From positions 6,488,001-6,552,000 of the forward strand of contig NZ_CP151099.1 of the NCBI RefSeq assembly GCF_038096175.1: DNA of 64,000 nucleotides, given 5' to 3'. Below, in pieces: positions 36,561-46,965 of the stretch. Both the position numbers and the translations under genes were made by a program. Position 1 is the stretch's first letter; each line of letters begins with the position of its first letter. This stretch comes from Nostoc sp. UHCC 0302 (GTDB lineage Bacteria; Cyanobacteriota; Cyanobacteriia; Cyanobacteriales; Nostocaceae). The notes below the pieces were generated by a model. That model worked only from the letters and a program-made list of their open reading frames with translations. It made no database searches and had not been told where the DNA came from.

Positions 36561-38837
36561 TTAGCTATTTGCAGCAACTACCTCAAATGCGATCGCCATT
36601 GCTGCCAGTTTTTCGGTATCAATACCACGAACATCGGCAGGAAGTGCCAAACTTCCGTCATTATTGCCGCCACGAGTGCCTGCATCTAGATCATTAAGCA
36701 AACTATTGGTAACATCTAAGAGTTCATCATTCAAAGCAATTGGACTATTACGATTGACAACTCCTTGCGATTTGGCAACGTCTTGCAAGGCTTTGAGAGA
36801 ATTTTGCAGAGGCGAAGTACTGGCAATGATTAGTGCTTCTGATAATCCCAAAGGTTCGCCAATAGTGAGTTTAAACCCGTCATCAGTCACCGGAATCACC
36901 CGCTTTTGTTTTGCCTCTATTAGTGCAGCACTTTCTGTAGCTGACCAATCATAGGGAAAGATTACTGTCATATCTCCAACAGCGTCAATCACCAAAATGC
37001 TGACATATAGTGGGCGAGATTCATTATTTTGAACTTGAAAAGCGATTTCAGTTCCCACCGATAATTTTGAGATCCCAGAGTTAGAAGAATTAACAGCTAC
37101 TGGTTTATTTGTTCCCCCAGTTACTTTGTTAGCACCGCGAATCGTGAAAGTTTCGCCAAGCAAGTTGTTATTATCCGCGATATTCATTGATGCCGTCACT
37201 GCAATCTGTGAGGTGTTGGTATTTCCGAGTATTTGCTTGACAATTCGGGCTGCAAGTAGTGATTTTAGTTTAGGTTGCAATCGCGCTACAGCCTGACTCA
37301 CGGTTTCGTTACTTTGCCCAAAAGAGTTGGAAATAATCTGATCCTGCGTGGGTAAAAATAAGCCGAAACTACCCACCGTCGGGAGATTCGACACCCGTTT
37401 TTTCTGTAATTCCTGTAACTTAGCTTGAGTTAGGCGACCAAATATGTATTGCACTTCTTGCCTACCCAAGGGTTTTGGTTCAATACGATTGATTGCTTGT
37501 AAAGCTTGTGTTGCTTGCTGGGTGGTCTGCTTATCAAAGGAGTCATCAAGCCCAATTTTTAAAGTCAAACCGCTGGGGATGCTGCGAATGCGTTCTTGTA
37601 ATAACATTCCTGGCTGTAGTTGTGACTGTCGCTGTGCCGACGTTAGCAGTTTACCTTGTCCGATTAATCCTTGACGAGACTCTAATTTTACTAGTCCTCT
37701 TTTACTACCTTTACCATCTAAGACTGTGAAAATTGCATCTTTTTTGAATACTTCCAAGCTTTGTGAATCTAGCCCACCCAGCCACAATTCTACTTGGTTG
37801 CCCTTAGCTTGAGTAACTACAGCTTCAGCAGAGACAACCTGCGCGTTTGTGAAATAGATAGGTGCGTTAGTATTTTCTTTGCTGAGATTCGTTTCTAATT
37901 CTGGATCTTGATAGTTGCCGTTTTCAATAGCTAAGACTCTCGTACTTCGACCAACATTAAAAATTATTTTGTTGGGGGGTTGATTTCCAGCTTGCTGCCA
38001 AAGATATTGAGTAAATAAATAGGTAAATGCGCCTGCATTGAAGTCACTAAAAGGCGCATCGACAGCGTATTGATCGCGTTTAGCACTGGTAATGACAACT
38101 CCTTTAGCAATGCCTTTTCTACGAAGTTCAATAAATTTTTGTGGTGAAAGCCCCAGTTTTCCTAGCCATTGCCGTTGATAATCAAGTTCTGCTTGACTGG
38201 GTTGTAGTAGTTCTCCACCATCACGCGATCGCACTTGGAAATTTCCCCGCTTACCACCGCCAGAATGACAGCTATCTAAAACAACAGTGACGTTTTCTGT
38301 TTTTAACGCATACATGAGTAAAAACAGTGTGTGTCCCATAATGTCTTGCACTGCACCACCAGACACAGGATATCCTGCTGGTAAGGCACTATCTACTGGA
38401 ACAAAAGTGCTGTTGAGTCCATCTGGTGAATCGCGATCGCGATCTACTACTTGCGAACCATGCCCAGAAAAGTGAAAGACTACCACATCTCCAGGTTTTG
38501 CTTGTTTAATTAAATGTTCTTCAAAAGCTGTGAGAATGCCCTGACGAGTCGCTTTTTCATCGGTCAAGGTGAGGATATCTTTGGGGTTAAAGCCAAAGCG
38601 GTGAATTAACAACTCTTGCTGCAACTTGACATCATTTGTGCAACCAGCTAGAGGAGGTATCCCATTACCCGTATATTTATTAATTCCTACTAGTAGCGCG
38701 AGTTTGCGGGGTGTACTTTGGGCGAGGACTTGGGCATAGCGTTCGCCCTGTTGCATAATATCTAACTGGCTTAAACCTAATGTTGCGAGAGTGGAAGCGG
38801 AAAATTGCAGGAAATGACGGCGTTTGATGTAAAACAT
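36561..38837 (-). CDS. Orthocaspase (metacaspase-like peptidase C14), exported
   Basis: 758 residues. A Tat-like or Sec leader (KRRHFLQFSASTLATLGLSQ) precedes a p20 caspase domain: KLALLVGINKY, LAGCTNDVKL, catalytic FHFSGHGSQV (H126) and VVLDSCHSGG (C190), a complete His-Cys dyad. About 450 further residues follow, including a DUF4384-like part (FTIRGAN...VSILVIDAVGDMTVIFPYDW). Orthocaspases cleave after Arg/Lys and are implicated in stress and cell death. It is the distal gene of the minus-strand island. A 5' motif shared with three other proteases lies at 38877. Confidence 0.92.
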   Translation of the reverse strand: MFYIKRRHFLQFSASTLATLGLSQLDIMQQGERYAQVLAQSTPRKLALLVGINKYTGNGIPPLAGCTNDVKLQQELLIHRFGFNPKDILTLTDEKATRQGILTAFEEHLIKQAKPGDVVVFHFSGHGSQVVDRDRDSPDGLNSTFVPVDSALPAGYPVSGGAVQDIMGHTLFLLMYALKTENVTVVLDSCHSGGGKRGNFQVRSRDGGELLQPSQAELDYQRQWLGKLGLSPQKFIELRRKGIAKGVVITSAKRDQYAVDAPFSDFNAGAFTYLFTQYLWQQAGNQPPNKIIFNVGRSTRVLAIENGNYQDPELETNLSKENTNAPIYFTNAQVVSAEAVVTQAKGNQVELWLGGLDSQSLEVFKKDAIFTVLDGKGSKRGLVKLESRQGLIGQGKLLTSAQRQSQLQPGMLLQERIRSIPSGLTLKIGLDDSFDKQTTQQATQALQAINRIEPKPLGRQEVQYIFGRLTQAKLQELQKKRVSNLPTVGSFGLFLPTQDQIISNSFGQSNETVSQAVARLQPKLKSLLAARIVKQILGNTNTSQIAVTASMNIADNNNLLGETFTIRGANKVTGGTNKPVAVNSSNSGISKLSVGTEIAFQVQNNESRPLYVSILVIDAVGDMTVIFPYDWSATESAALIEAKQKRVIPVTDDGFKLTIGEPLGLSEALIIASTSPLQNSLKALQDVAKSQGVVNRNSPIALNDELLDVTNSLLNDLDAGTRGGNNDGSLALPADVRGIDTEKLAAMAIAFEVVAANS

Positions 38838-38876
38838 AGGATTTTTTATATCTTGCCTGAAATCGCTTTAAAGTAT

Positions 38877-38908
38877 TGTATTTCTGGTTTGTGTGAGGTT
38901 ATGCAAAA
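38877..38908 (-). promoter_or_regulatory. Shared two-block motif upstream of the orthocaspase gene
   Basis: Sense (minus) reading: TTTTGCATAACCT, 9 nt, CAGAAATACA, ending 39 bp before the ATG. Matches elements at 45457, 49111 and 56491. TTGCAT and AATACA are about 18 nt apart, compatible with -35/-10 spacing. Confidence 0.5.
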
Positions 38909-38949
38909 TATGACAGCGCTTTGCAATTGAGTAGATCAGTGTGAAGTTT

Positions 38950-41900
38950 TCATCGCCACTCACCCAAGAACGTAAACGCCGCCCAATAATTGGGATTACG
39001 CCACTTCGACTGACGCCACATTTTTAACTGTGTTGCCCGCAACGCCTGATTCGCTGGTTTGCCTTGCTGCAACATTTGCTTGTAAAATTCCTGCATAAAC
39101 ACGGATGTACCTTCATCGCTAACCTGCCACAACGACACCACCAACCGTTCTGCACCCGCATACATCAATCCTCTTGTCAAACCCACCAAGCCCTCACCTT
39201 GGATTTCCTTGCCTAATCCCGTTTCACAAGCACTTAGAACAATTAAATCGGCTGGATAATCGAGGTTAAACAAATCTCCTAAGCGCAGATATCCCCGGAT
39301 GTTTTTACCTTGTTGATCTACTAGTGAAAGGACGATACCTGATAACTCTGGGTTGGCATCGTTAACAAAGCCGTGGGTGGCAAAGTGTAAAATCCGAAAT
39401 TGATTGAGGTTGTTGCTAGTAGCCCAGGTGTAGTTAGCCGCAAAATCAAAGACTTGCTGACGATTGGAATCAGGTACAAGTTTTAAAATTGTCTGGGCTT
39501 CTGAGCGAGTACCTAGCAGCCGTCCCCATCCCTGGAAATTAAGTGTATCGCCAGAACGTTTGAGAACAGACCGTTCTAGTTCTACTTCGAGGGATTCTTG
39601 TTGGTTTTGCTGTTTGTTTTGGGCGTTAGTAACTCGCGCATCGGTAGCAGTGTATACTGGGTCAGCGAGGATAGCCAAGGTTTTGGGTGCTTGTTTGCGT
39701 GTGGCGAGTTCTTGGCGTTGAATAGCGATCGCTGATGCAGAAGGTAGATTGACTATTTCATGGTTAACGAATAGCGGTTGGTAGTTAAAGTTGTTCCCTG
39801 ATGCTGGAATATTTGGGGTAACATTAATACCTCTTCTATTATTATCTCTTGGAATGATTACGGTAGAAGAGGGGAGTTTGTCTTTCTCCTCATTTTCTTG
39901 CAGGGTAGCGGGTTGGGAAGTTAGGTCAGCCAATGCCGCAAAGGGAATGTATTGCAAAGCTCCATCCGCAACAATAACTAAGCGTTTAGTGCCTAATTTA
40001 TCTTTTACGGGTGCGAGAATCAGTTGACTAAGTTCGGTAGCTGCTTTGTCAATTCGCCGAGTTTTGATATCTGCACACGGGTTTTCTTTATTTGTTACCG
40101 AAGGTGGTTTAGAAGTGTTTTGGCTGATGAGACAAAATAAATTGATGGCGCTTTTTTCAATCTCTTGTTTGTTGGGAAGTTGGTAAGTGTCGAGAGAATT
40201 GGGGCTTACCACCCATAGAAAACTACGTTCTTCACCCAAGGAATACTGTAACAGCAGCGTGTCTGGATTGAGTTGTTGCTGAATTTGCGGTAAATTCAGG
40301 GGTTGGGGATACTTCAGGCTGGCGTATTTTGGACTACTTTGGCGGATTTTGGTTTCTAGTTCCTTTTGTTGGTTTAGGAGTTGATCGATCTCTGTTTTCA
40401 ACTTGTCAGCGTTGGCTTGAGAAATGGGGTCTTTAATTTTGTTACTATTAACTATCTCTTGCCGCAGTTTTTCTCTAGCATCAATTAAGGCTTGTAAGCG
40501 TTGTTCTTCTTCTAAAAGTTTTGGGTTTGCACCTTTGCGGATATTGGCGCGTGCTTCAGTTAAAAGTTCTACAAGCCCTCTAGCACGAGAGCGATCGCTT
40601 GTTTCAATTGCTTGGGCATCGTATCCTTTTGATGGGTCTTTTTTGTGCAGTTCCATCAAGATGTCGATTTTGAGTCGGTAATAATCTTGTACCGTGGCAA
40701 AAAATGAGGTTCGTAAGTCTGAACTAGCGACTTCTTTGCGGATATTTTCGATGATTATTATTGCTTTATCTATCTCGGTGAGGGCTGCTTGGAATTGCTT
40801 GTTTTGGCGTTGCAGTTTGGCGATATTGTAGAGACTTTGGGCTTGTTCAGAACGTAAGCCCATTTCACGATAAAGAGCAAGTTGTTCTTGATAGGCTTGT
40901 ATAGCTTTATCTGGTTGTTTGAGGGCTGCGTAAGCTTCAGCAGTTGAGCCAATCACTATTCCCTCTAAGTCCCTATAGCGAGATTCTCGTGCTGCTTTTC
41001 TGGCTTTTTGAGAGTCTTCTAGAGCCTGGGAATAATTTCCTTGTTTAAGCTCAACTTGAGCGCGGATATTAAATGTAGCTGCTTCTCTGGCTGATTTATA
41101 CTCATTAACCCCTAAATTTCGAGATAAATTTAGAGTCTGGTTAGCAAAATTAATTGCTTGTTGATAATTGCCCGCAGCGAGGTAAGTTCGACCAATACGC
41201 TCTAGTGATTGGGCTTCATAGTTACAATCTCCAGCTTTTTTGGATATTTCTAATGATTTCTGATAATAATTCAGAGCTTGGGGGTAATTTTGCAACTTGC
41301 GATAGACATCTCCAATGTTACTCAGAGTACGGCTTTCATCCATAGCATTACCGATAATTTGATCTAGGGATAATACTTTTTCATAAGCATTTAAACTTTC
41401 AGGATATGCGCCTAAAGATAAGTAAACATCACCAAGAGTCTCTAAAGTATTAACTTCTTCTGGACGACTTTTTATCTGACGTTGAATCTCTAAGGCTTGA
41501 TTGAGTTTATCAATCGCTTCTTGTTTTTTACCTTGCTTATTTAAAATATTAGCAATATCGGTAAGTGTCTTTGCTTCTTCCGGCTTACCGCCCATTACTT
41601 GCCTTAGTTTTAGTGCTTTTTGATATTCTGCAAGGGATTTTGTATATTCTCCAATGTTGTAGTATCCCAGATTAGCAAGGTCTGATAGAGTATCCGCCTC
41701 AGCCCTAATAATCTCTAGCTTGCGCCATTTTTCAGCTTTTTGTTTGAAGTATTCGATAAGATTGGTCTGAGCTGCGTCAGAATTTGGAGTTATTGATTGC
41801 TTCGACGAATTCCCTAATTTCTCAATATTGGGAGTCTTTTTTATTGATGCTAATTTATCGGCACAAATTGAGCCGTTTAACCCGAGGTATATCAAATCGT

Positions 41901-42648
41901 ACTTGTCTGTATTTCTCTTCAATTCTGGATCGAGATTATTAGCCTGCTTTAGGTAATCAAAGCCTTTGTTTATTTCACCTAAACTGATGTAAAAAAAAGC
42001 AATCCTTTCGAGGATTTCAGCTTGTTTGAGGACATCACCTTTTTCTTTCCAGTAATCCAAAGCTTTGTTGTAATACTCAAGTGCTTTCTTTTTTTCGCCT
42101 AATTTGCCATTGTAAATCTGTCCAATCGTGGTGTAAACGATAGATGGGAAGTCAACATTTTTAGGAAAGAGTGATGGAATTTGCAGGCGGATATCAATTG
42201 CCTTTTGATATTCTCCCATTTGGTCGTAGATCAAGCTAAGTGAAGTAGTGGCTCCACCCTCACATTCCTTATCCCCTAAAGCTTGACAAATAAGTAGGGC
42301 TTTCTTAGCATATTCCAAAGCTTTGGGATATTCACCTCGAAGCCAGTAGAATTTAGCAATTTGATCAAGAGTTGTGGCTTCTTTTTTGCGGTCTTTTGCT
42401 AAACGCCAATATTTTAGGGCTTCTTCCCATTTAGGAATGATTTGGGTTAAGAAGGGTGCTTTCTGTTTGCCTAATTGTTGGGCTTCTGCTTCTGCTTTTT
42501 GGGCCGCAGCACGATTGCTATCTGGGGTGTTGGTTTGGGTTATTAGTTGAGAGGTTGAGGGTGTTGGTTTGGGATAGGCGCTGGCTGTTTCTGAACACAA
42601 GGATAGGCACAGCAACAGGATTAATCTTAGAGGATGTAGTTTGGTCAT
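38950..42648 (-). CDS. TPR-CHAT protein, exported (1232 aa)
   Basis: Signal peptide (LRLILLLCLSLCSETASAYP), then about 14 tetratricopeptide-type repeats over residues 60-640 (e.g. GEYPKALEYAKKALLICQALGD, QNYPQALNYYQKSLEISKKAGD). A coiled linker (about 690-790) and a C-terminal CHAT protease domain follow, with FRILHFATHGF (His, about 1088) and LIVLSACETGLG (Cys, about 1139). CHAT is a caspase-clan cysteine protease fold; TPR-CHAT proteins are cut-target effectors in Craspase and partners in gasdermin systems, but this one should be extracytoplasmic. The repeats are diverged, unlike in the next gene. The gap to that gene is only 56 bp. Confidence 0.92.
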   Translation of the reverse strand: MTKLHPLRLILLLCLSLCSETASAYPKPTPSTSQLITQTNTPDSNRAAAQKAEAEAQQLGKQKAPFLTQIIPKWEEALKYWRLAKDRKKEATTLDQIAKFYWLRGEYPKALEYAKKALLICQALGDKECEGGATTSLSLIYDQMGEYQKAIDIRLQIPSLFPKNVDFPSIVYTTIGQIYNGKLGEKKKALEYYNKALDYWKEKGDVLKQAEILERIAFFYISLGEINKGFDYLKQANNLDPELKRNTDKYDLIYLGLNGSICADKLASIKKTPNIEKLGNSSKQSITPNSDAAQTNLIEYFKQKAEKWRKLEIIRAEADTLSDLANLGYYNIGEYTKSLAEYQKALKLRQVMGGKPEEAKTLTDIANILNKQGKKQEAIDKLNQALEIQRQIKSRPEEVNTLETLGDVYLSLGAYPESLNAYEKVLSLDQIIGNAMDESRTLSNIGDVYRKLQNYPQALNYYQKSLEISKKAGDCNYEAQSLERIGRTYLAAGNYQQAINFANQTLNLSRNLGVNEYKSAREAATFNIRAQVELKQGNYSQALEDSQKARKAARESRYRDLEGIVIGSTAEAYAALKQPDKAIQAYQEQLALYREMGLRSEQAQSLYNIAKLQRQNKQFQAALTEIDKAIIIIENIRKEVASSDLRTSFFATVQDYYRLKIDILMELHKKDPSKGYDAQAIETSDRSRARGLVELLTEARANIRKGANPKLLEEEQRLQALIDAREKLRQEIVNSNKIKDPISQANADKLKTEIDQLLNQQKELETKIRQSSPKYASLKYPQPLNLPQIQQQLNPDTLLLQYSLGEERSFLWVVSPNSLDTYQLPNKQEIEKSAINLFCLISQNTSKPPSVTNKENPCADIKTRRIDKAATELSQLILAPVKDKLGTKRLVIVADGALQYIPFAALADLTSQPATLQENEEKDKLPSSTVIIPRDNNRRGINVTPNIPASGNNFNYQPLFVNHEIVNLPSASAIAIQRQELATRKQAPKTLAILADPVYTATDARVTNAQNKQQNQQESLEVELERSVLKRSGDTLNFQGWGRLLGTRSEAQTILKLVPDSNRQQVFDFAANYTWATSNNLNQFRILHFATHGFVNDANPELSGIVLSLVDQQGKNIRGYLRLGDLFNLDYPADLIVLSACETGLGKEIQGEGLVGLTRGLMYAGAERLVVSLWQVSDEGTSVFMQEFYKQMLQQGKPANQALRATQLKMWRQSKWRNPNYWAAFTFLGEWR

Positions 42649-42704
42649 ATTAGCGTTATGTAATTTATCTTTTAGGAATCTCTAACAATTACGAATTAGT
42701 TAAA

Positions 42705-45431
42705 CTATTCTGCTTCCCCAATAAGGGTAAAAGCTGCCCAATCAACGGGATTTGGATTATTTTTCATCGTTGTCAGCATCGCCTGCCGCAGTGCTTGGGC
42801 TTTGTCAGGATTTTTTTGAAGATTCTGATAAAATTCCGTCATTAATAGTGCTGTGGGCGTATCTGGAACTGACCACAGCGACACTAGGACACTGGGTACA
42901 CCAGCACTAATTAAGGAACGAGATAAACCAATTACCCCATCCCCGGAAATGCGTCCCCGTCCAGTGTCACAAGCACTTAACACGACTAACTCGGCATTTA
43001 GCTTCAGGTCGAGGATTTCCGAGGCAGTTAATAAACCATCATCTTTACCTGATGGAGTTAAAGCAATACCGCTATTTAATCCTTGGATATCATCAAATAA
43101 ACCGTGGGTTGCTAAATGAACAAATCGCGCTTTGGGTAAACGCTGCATTACAGCTGCAACTGTAGCTTTATTGCCGATGAGAGGTTGAGTTTTGAGTAAT
43201 TTGCTAATGGCGATCGCTTCTTGTTCTGCACCAGGTAAAGGTTGTAATTGTTGCGGAGTTTCGCCGATTTTAGGTGCGATAAAAGGCATTGTTGGATTAC
43301 CTACAATCAGCGTATCTTTGCCTTCTATGGGTTTTGTGCTGATTCGTTGTTTCTGTTTGTGGGTTAAGTCTAAAACTTGAATTGATGGTGATGTGAGAAT
43401 AGTGTGTTTTTCAATCAGGTATTTACCGTCTGCGTCTTGTAATGCGGCGAAGGGGACGAGGAATAGGCTACTTTGGGGAATGAAGATAACTCTGTCGCTA
43501 GAATTTTTGGGTAATAAGTCAGCGATGGGATTGATTAATAATTCGTGTAGACGCTTTAGCTTTAAATTGTTTTTGGCTTTGGGTGCATTGGGTTTGCCAA
43601 CTACATCAATAGCACCGCGAAAAGCTGTACTTATTGCACCGATGGAGTTACGACTAGTGATAACGAAGTTGTCAAGAGTTGTATTTTCTTTTTGCCACAG
43701 TGGTTTCAGGTCAGCTTTGCGGAAGGTAACTTCACCTGTGGGTTTGATTACCCAAATGTAGAGTTCTGATTCATGAGTTTCTTGTTTACCCTGAATTTTG
43801 AACTTATCATAAATAATCGAATATTCAACGAGAGTGGCGTTTTGTTGTTTGGCGATTTGTTGCAATAGCGATATCGTCGGTTTATCAACAGGACGTTCTG
43901 AGGTTTGACCTGCATTTTTGCTCTCCAAGCGTGAAGTTAATAAATCCACAAACGCCCTAGAACGTCCTCGTTCAGAAATTTCTAACGCTTCTTTGGTTTT
44001 ATTCTGAGCAATTAGAACTTCTTGTAATATGCGGTAAGTGCGAGCTTGTTCCTCGAAGATTGATACTTTGTAGCTATCATTCTTACCCAATCTTCCTCTC
44101 AGAGATTCCAAGACCTCAATCCCAGTACGTAGGGTTTTTTCTGCTTCTGCAAGATTGCTAGATTTGTAGAAAGCCAATCCTAAATTATTCAAGATTAATC
44201 CTTCCCCATTAAGGTGTTTGATTTCTCGTGCGATCGCCAAACTCTGCCGATAGTACTCAATCGCCTTAGCGTAGTCTCCCAGGGAATAGTAAGCAAGTCC
44301 CAAATTGCCCAGAGATTGTTCCTCACTTAAACGGTCTTTGATTTCTCGTGCAATCGCCAAACTCTGCCGATAGTACTCAATTGCCTTAGCGTAGTCTCCC
44401 AAGACATTGTAAACAAGTCCCAGATTGCCCAGAGATTGTCCCTCACCTAAACGGTCTTTGATTTCTCGGTCGATCGCCAAACTCTGCTGTTGGTAGTCAA
44501 TGGCTTTGCTGTAGTCTCCTAGAGAATAGTAAGCAAGTCCCAGATTGCCCAGAGATTGTCCCTCGCCTAAACGGTTTTTGATTTCTCGGTTGATCGCCAA
44601 ACTCTGCTGGTGGTAATCAATTGCCTTAGCGTAGTCTCCCAGGGAATCGTAAGCAAGTCCCAGATTGCCCAAAGATTGACCCTCCCCTAAACGGTCTTTG
44701 ATTTCCCTTTTGATCGCCAAACTTGAGGAGTAGTACTCAATCGCCTTGGCGTAGTCTCCCAGGGAATTGTAGGCAATTCCCAGATTACCCAGAGCTTTTC
44801 CCTCACCGTTGCGGTCTTTAATTTCTTTGGCGATCGCCAAACTTGAGGAGTAGTACTCAATCGCCTTGGCGTAGTCTCCCAGGAAATTGTAGGCAATTCC
44901 CAGATTACCCAGAGCTTTTCCCTCACCGTTGCGGTCTTTAATTTCCTTGGCGATCGCCAAACTTGAGGAGTGGTAGTCAATGGCTTTGCTGTAGTCTCCC
45001 AGGGCTTGGTAAGCATTTCCCAGATTGCCCAGAGATTGTCCTTCCCATTTACGGTCTTTGATTTCCCTAGCGATCGCCAAACTCTGCTGCTGGTACTCAA
45101 TCGACTTGGTGTAGTCTCCAAGGGCATAGTAAGCATTTCCCAGATTGCCCAGAGATTGTCCCTCCCTTTTACGGTCTTTAATTTCTCGATAGATAATTAG
45201 TGCTTGTTGCCAAGATTGTAATGCAGCCTCAAATTGGTTGATTTGAAACTGCTCCTTACCTTGCTGAAACAGTCGATCTGCTTCTGCTTTGCGGTCTTGT
45301 GGTGTTTGCGCCAATACCAGCGACGCTTGGAATAGTGGAGGCAAATTTGCAATCGGCAGTGAAATAGTCAAGAGGAGAGTGATCAATGCGGTTAAACTAA
45401 GTTTGCGATCGCGCATAGATTTTGAAGTCAA
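42705..45431 (-). CDS. TPR-CHAT protein, exported (908 aa)
   Basis: Signal peptide (LSLTALITLLLTISLPIANL...VLAQ) then about ten very similar 40-residue TPR units (GEGQSLGNLGLAYYSLGDYAKAIEYYQQSL type), and a C-terminal CHAT domain. That domain has RFVHLATHGLFDD (His, about 774) and LVVLSACDTGRG (Cys, about 820). The TPR part is a near-perfect 120-bp DNA repeat, a sign of recent expansion or homogenisation. ATG 45416 is an alternative start. It is closely related to the 53664-56450 protein. A shared promoter-like motif and a 21-bp tandem array lie upstream. Confidence 0.93.
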   Translation of the reverse strand: MTSKSMRDRKLSLTALITLLLTISLPIANLPPLFQASLVLAQTPQDRKAEADRLFQQGKEQFQINQFEAALQSWQQALIIYREIKDRKREGQSLGNLGNAYYALGDYTKSIEYQQQSLAIAREIKDRKWEGQSLGNLGNAYQALGDYSKAIDYHSSSLAIAKEIKDRNGEGKALGNLGIAYNFLGDYAKAIEYYSSSLAIAKEIKDRNGEGKALGNLGIAYNSLGDYAKAIEYYSSSLAIKREIKDRLGEGQSLGNLGLAYDSLGDYAKAIDYHQQSLAINREIKNRLGEGQSLGNLGLAYYSLGDYSKAIDYQQQSLAIDREIKDRLGEGQSLGNLGLVYNVLGDYAKAIEYYRQSLAIAREIKDRLSEEQSLGNLGLAYYSLGDYAKAIEYYRQSLAIAREIKHLNGEGLILNNLGLAFYKSSNLAEAEKTLRTGIEVLESLRGRLGKNDSYKVSIFEEQARTYRILQEVLIAQNKTKEALEISERGRSRAFVDLLTSRLESKNAGQTSERPVDKPTISLLQQIAKQQNATLVEYSIIYDKFKIQGKQETHESELYIWVIKPTGEVTFRKADLKPLWQKENTTLDNFVITSRNSIGAISTAFRGAIDVVGKPNAPKAKNNLKLKRLHELLINPIADLLPKNSSDRVIFIPQSSLFLVPFAALQDADGKYLIEKHTILTSPSIQVLDLTHKQKQRISTKPIEGKDTLIVGNPTMPFIAPKIGETPQQLQPLPGAEQEAIAISKLLKTQPLIGNKATVAAVMQRLPKARFVHLATHGLFDDIQGLNSGIALTPSGKDDGLLTASEILDLKLNAELVVLSACDTGRGRISGDGVIGLSRSLISAGVPSVLVSLWSVPDTPTALLMTEFYQNLQKNPDKAQALRQAMLTTMKNNPNPVDWAAFTLIGEAE

Positions 45432-45456
45432 GAGTAAAGCAGGGAATCTAAGGAGA

Positions 45457-45488
45457 TATATGTCTCACCTGCTGAAGGATATGCAAAT
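45457..45488 (-). promoter_or_regulatory. Shared two-block motif upstream of TPR-CHAT gene
   Basis: Sense reading: TTTGCATATCCT, 9 nt, GAGACATATA, ending 25 bp before the ATG. Closest to the copy at 49111. TTGCAT and CATATA are 18 nt apart, a possible core promoter. Confidence 0.5.
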
Positions 45489-45638
45489 TAGATACACAGT
45501 GCAAGAGTGAACAGAGGCGATTGTCAAAAGTTTTGTTTGTTAAAAAGGGCGGCTTATTATTGTGAGGGCAATGCGAATCAAGGTATCTCAACCGTTTTAG
45601 AAGAAAATTAAGCGATCGCACAACATTGTTGGCTCATA

Positions 45639-45890
45639 AATAAACCTCTGAGCTTCGTGAATGAACCTCTGAGCTTCGTGAATGAACCTCTGAGCTTCGT
45701 GAATGAACCTCTGAGCTTCGTGAATGAACCTCTGAGCTTTGCGAATGAACCTCTGAGCTTCGTGAATGAACCTCTGAGCTTCGTGAATGAACCTCTGAGC
45801 TTCGTGAATGAACCTCTGAGCTTCGTGAATGAACCTCTGAGCTTCGTGAATGAACCTCTGAGCTTCGCGAATGAACCTCTAAGCTTCGTG
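45639..45890. repeat. Tandem array: twelve 21-bp units (AATGAACCTCTGAGCTTCGTG)
   Basis: Twelve units of exactly 21 bp with few substitutions, plus a partial unit to about 45900. Because 21 is divisible by three the array is open in several frames and would encode NEPLSFV heptads from a GTG at 45657, but no start signal or domain supports a gene. No unique spacers, so it is not CRISPR. It lies 208 bp 5' of the TPR-CHAT gene and 95 bp 5' of the Rpn gene. The flanks from 45489 to 45638 show nothing else. Confidence 0.95.
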
Positions 45891-45994
45891 AATGAACCTT
45901 TGATAAGAATTACGCATTAAACATAAATTCACCATAAAAATCTGATTTATTTTATTTATAAATAAAATAAATTCAGTAGAACTGAGTGTTAACT

Positions 45995-46819
45995 GTGGCT
46001 TTTGATAACGTTTGTAAAATATTAGCTGAACAATATCCATTGGAATTTGCTCGCTGGCTATTACCAGTAGAACCACAACAAATCAAAGTATTAAAAACTG
46101 AGTTGAGTATAGAACCAATTCGTGCAGACTCCGTGACATTTTTGCAAACAGAAAATCGGATTTTACACATCGAATTTCAAACTAGAACAAAATCTGCACC
46201 TCCAATTCCCTTCCGAATGTTGGATTATTCTGTCAGACTCAAACGGCAATATAATATTTTTGTAACGCAGGTGATAATTTTCTTACAAGAAACAAACGAC
46301 GAAGTTGCTTTTCTTGAAGAGTATGTAGACGAAACCACAGTGCATCGCTATCGAGTCATCCGAATGTGGGAACAAGATTCAGCGCTATTTCTGAATAATC
46401 AAGCATTGCTCGCATTAGCACCATTAACACAAACAAGCTCACCTCAAGGGTTATTATCGCAGGTTGCCCAAAGGGTCGCTACAATTTCAGATAGAGATAC
46501 AAGACAAAATATTGCCGGATACACAGAAATATTAGCAGGTTTGCGGTTTGATAAAAATTTGATTCGTCAATTATTAACTGAGGATATTATGCAAGAGTCA
46601 GTAATTTATCAAGACATATTACAAAAGGGTAACAAACAAGGTGAAGAAAGGGTGATTATACTTTTGCTTAATCGGCGCTTTAATTCAATAGACACATCAT
46701 TAATTGAAAGAGTGCGGGGATTATCTATTGAACAGTTAGAAAATTTAGCACAAGCATTATTCGATTTTACAGATGTGTCTGATTTAGAAACATGGTTTGA
46801 GCAACAAGAAAGTAATTAG
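45995..46819 (+). CDS. Rpn-family putative nuclease/transposase (PD-(D/E)XK, DUF4351-like end)
   Basis: 274 residues from GTG 45995 (M)AFDNVCKILAEQYPLEFARWLLPV; a GTG at 45986 would add three. The family core shows as ADSVTFLQTENRILHIEFQTR with the PD-(D/E)XK acidic and Gln residues (D...EFQT). A C-terminal segment LLNRRFNSIDTSLIERVRGLSIEQLENLAQALFDFTDVSDLETWFEQ resembles DUF4351. Rpn proteins are recombination-promoting DNases linked to phage defence; they are often abundant in Nostoc. It is the only plus-strand gene in the protease island. Confidence 0.85.
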   Translation: MAFDNVCKILAEQYPLEFARWLLPVEPQQIKVLKTELSIEPIRADSVTFLQTENRILHIEFQTRTKSAPPIPFRMLDYSVRLKRQYNIFVTQVIIFLQETNDEVAFLEEYVDETTVHRYRVIRMWEQDSALFLNNQALLALAPLTQTSSPQGLLSQVAQRVATISDRDTRQNIAGYTEILAGLRFDKNLIRQLLTEDIMQESVIYQDILQKGNKQGEERVIILLLNRRFNSIDTSLIERVRGLSIEQLENLAQALFDFTDVSDLETWFEQQESN

Positions 46820-46852
46820 GATTTATAACAAATTAATGCTCGTAGCTCGTAG

Positions 46853-46882
46853 GGTGCGTTACGGCGTTAAGCCTAACGCACC
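46853..46882. repeat. Palindromic element GGTGCGTTA...TAACGCACC
   Basis: 9-bp arms (46853-46861, 46874-46882) around GGC...GCC, in the convergent gap between the Rpn gene and the subtilase. This is the GTAGGGTGCGTTA repeat seen widely in cyanobacteria, and it may double as a bidirectional terminator. Confidence 0.6.
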
Positions 46883-46965
46883 GTCAACAGATAATGGGTG
46901 CTACGCTGTCGTATTAACACACCCTGCTAATAGCTATTTGTTTTTAACTTATACTTTCCGTTTTA

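Noticed and set aside
45657-45920. Open frame of NEPLSFV heptads across the first 21-bp array
   Set aside because: Openness follows from a 21-bp unit without stops; no ribosome-binding site, no domain, and flanking sequence is not coding-like.
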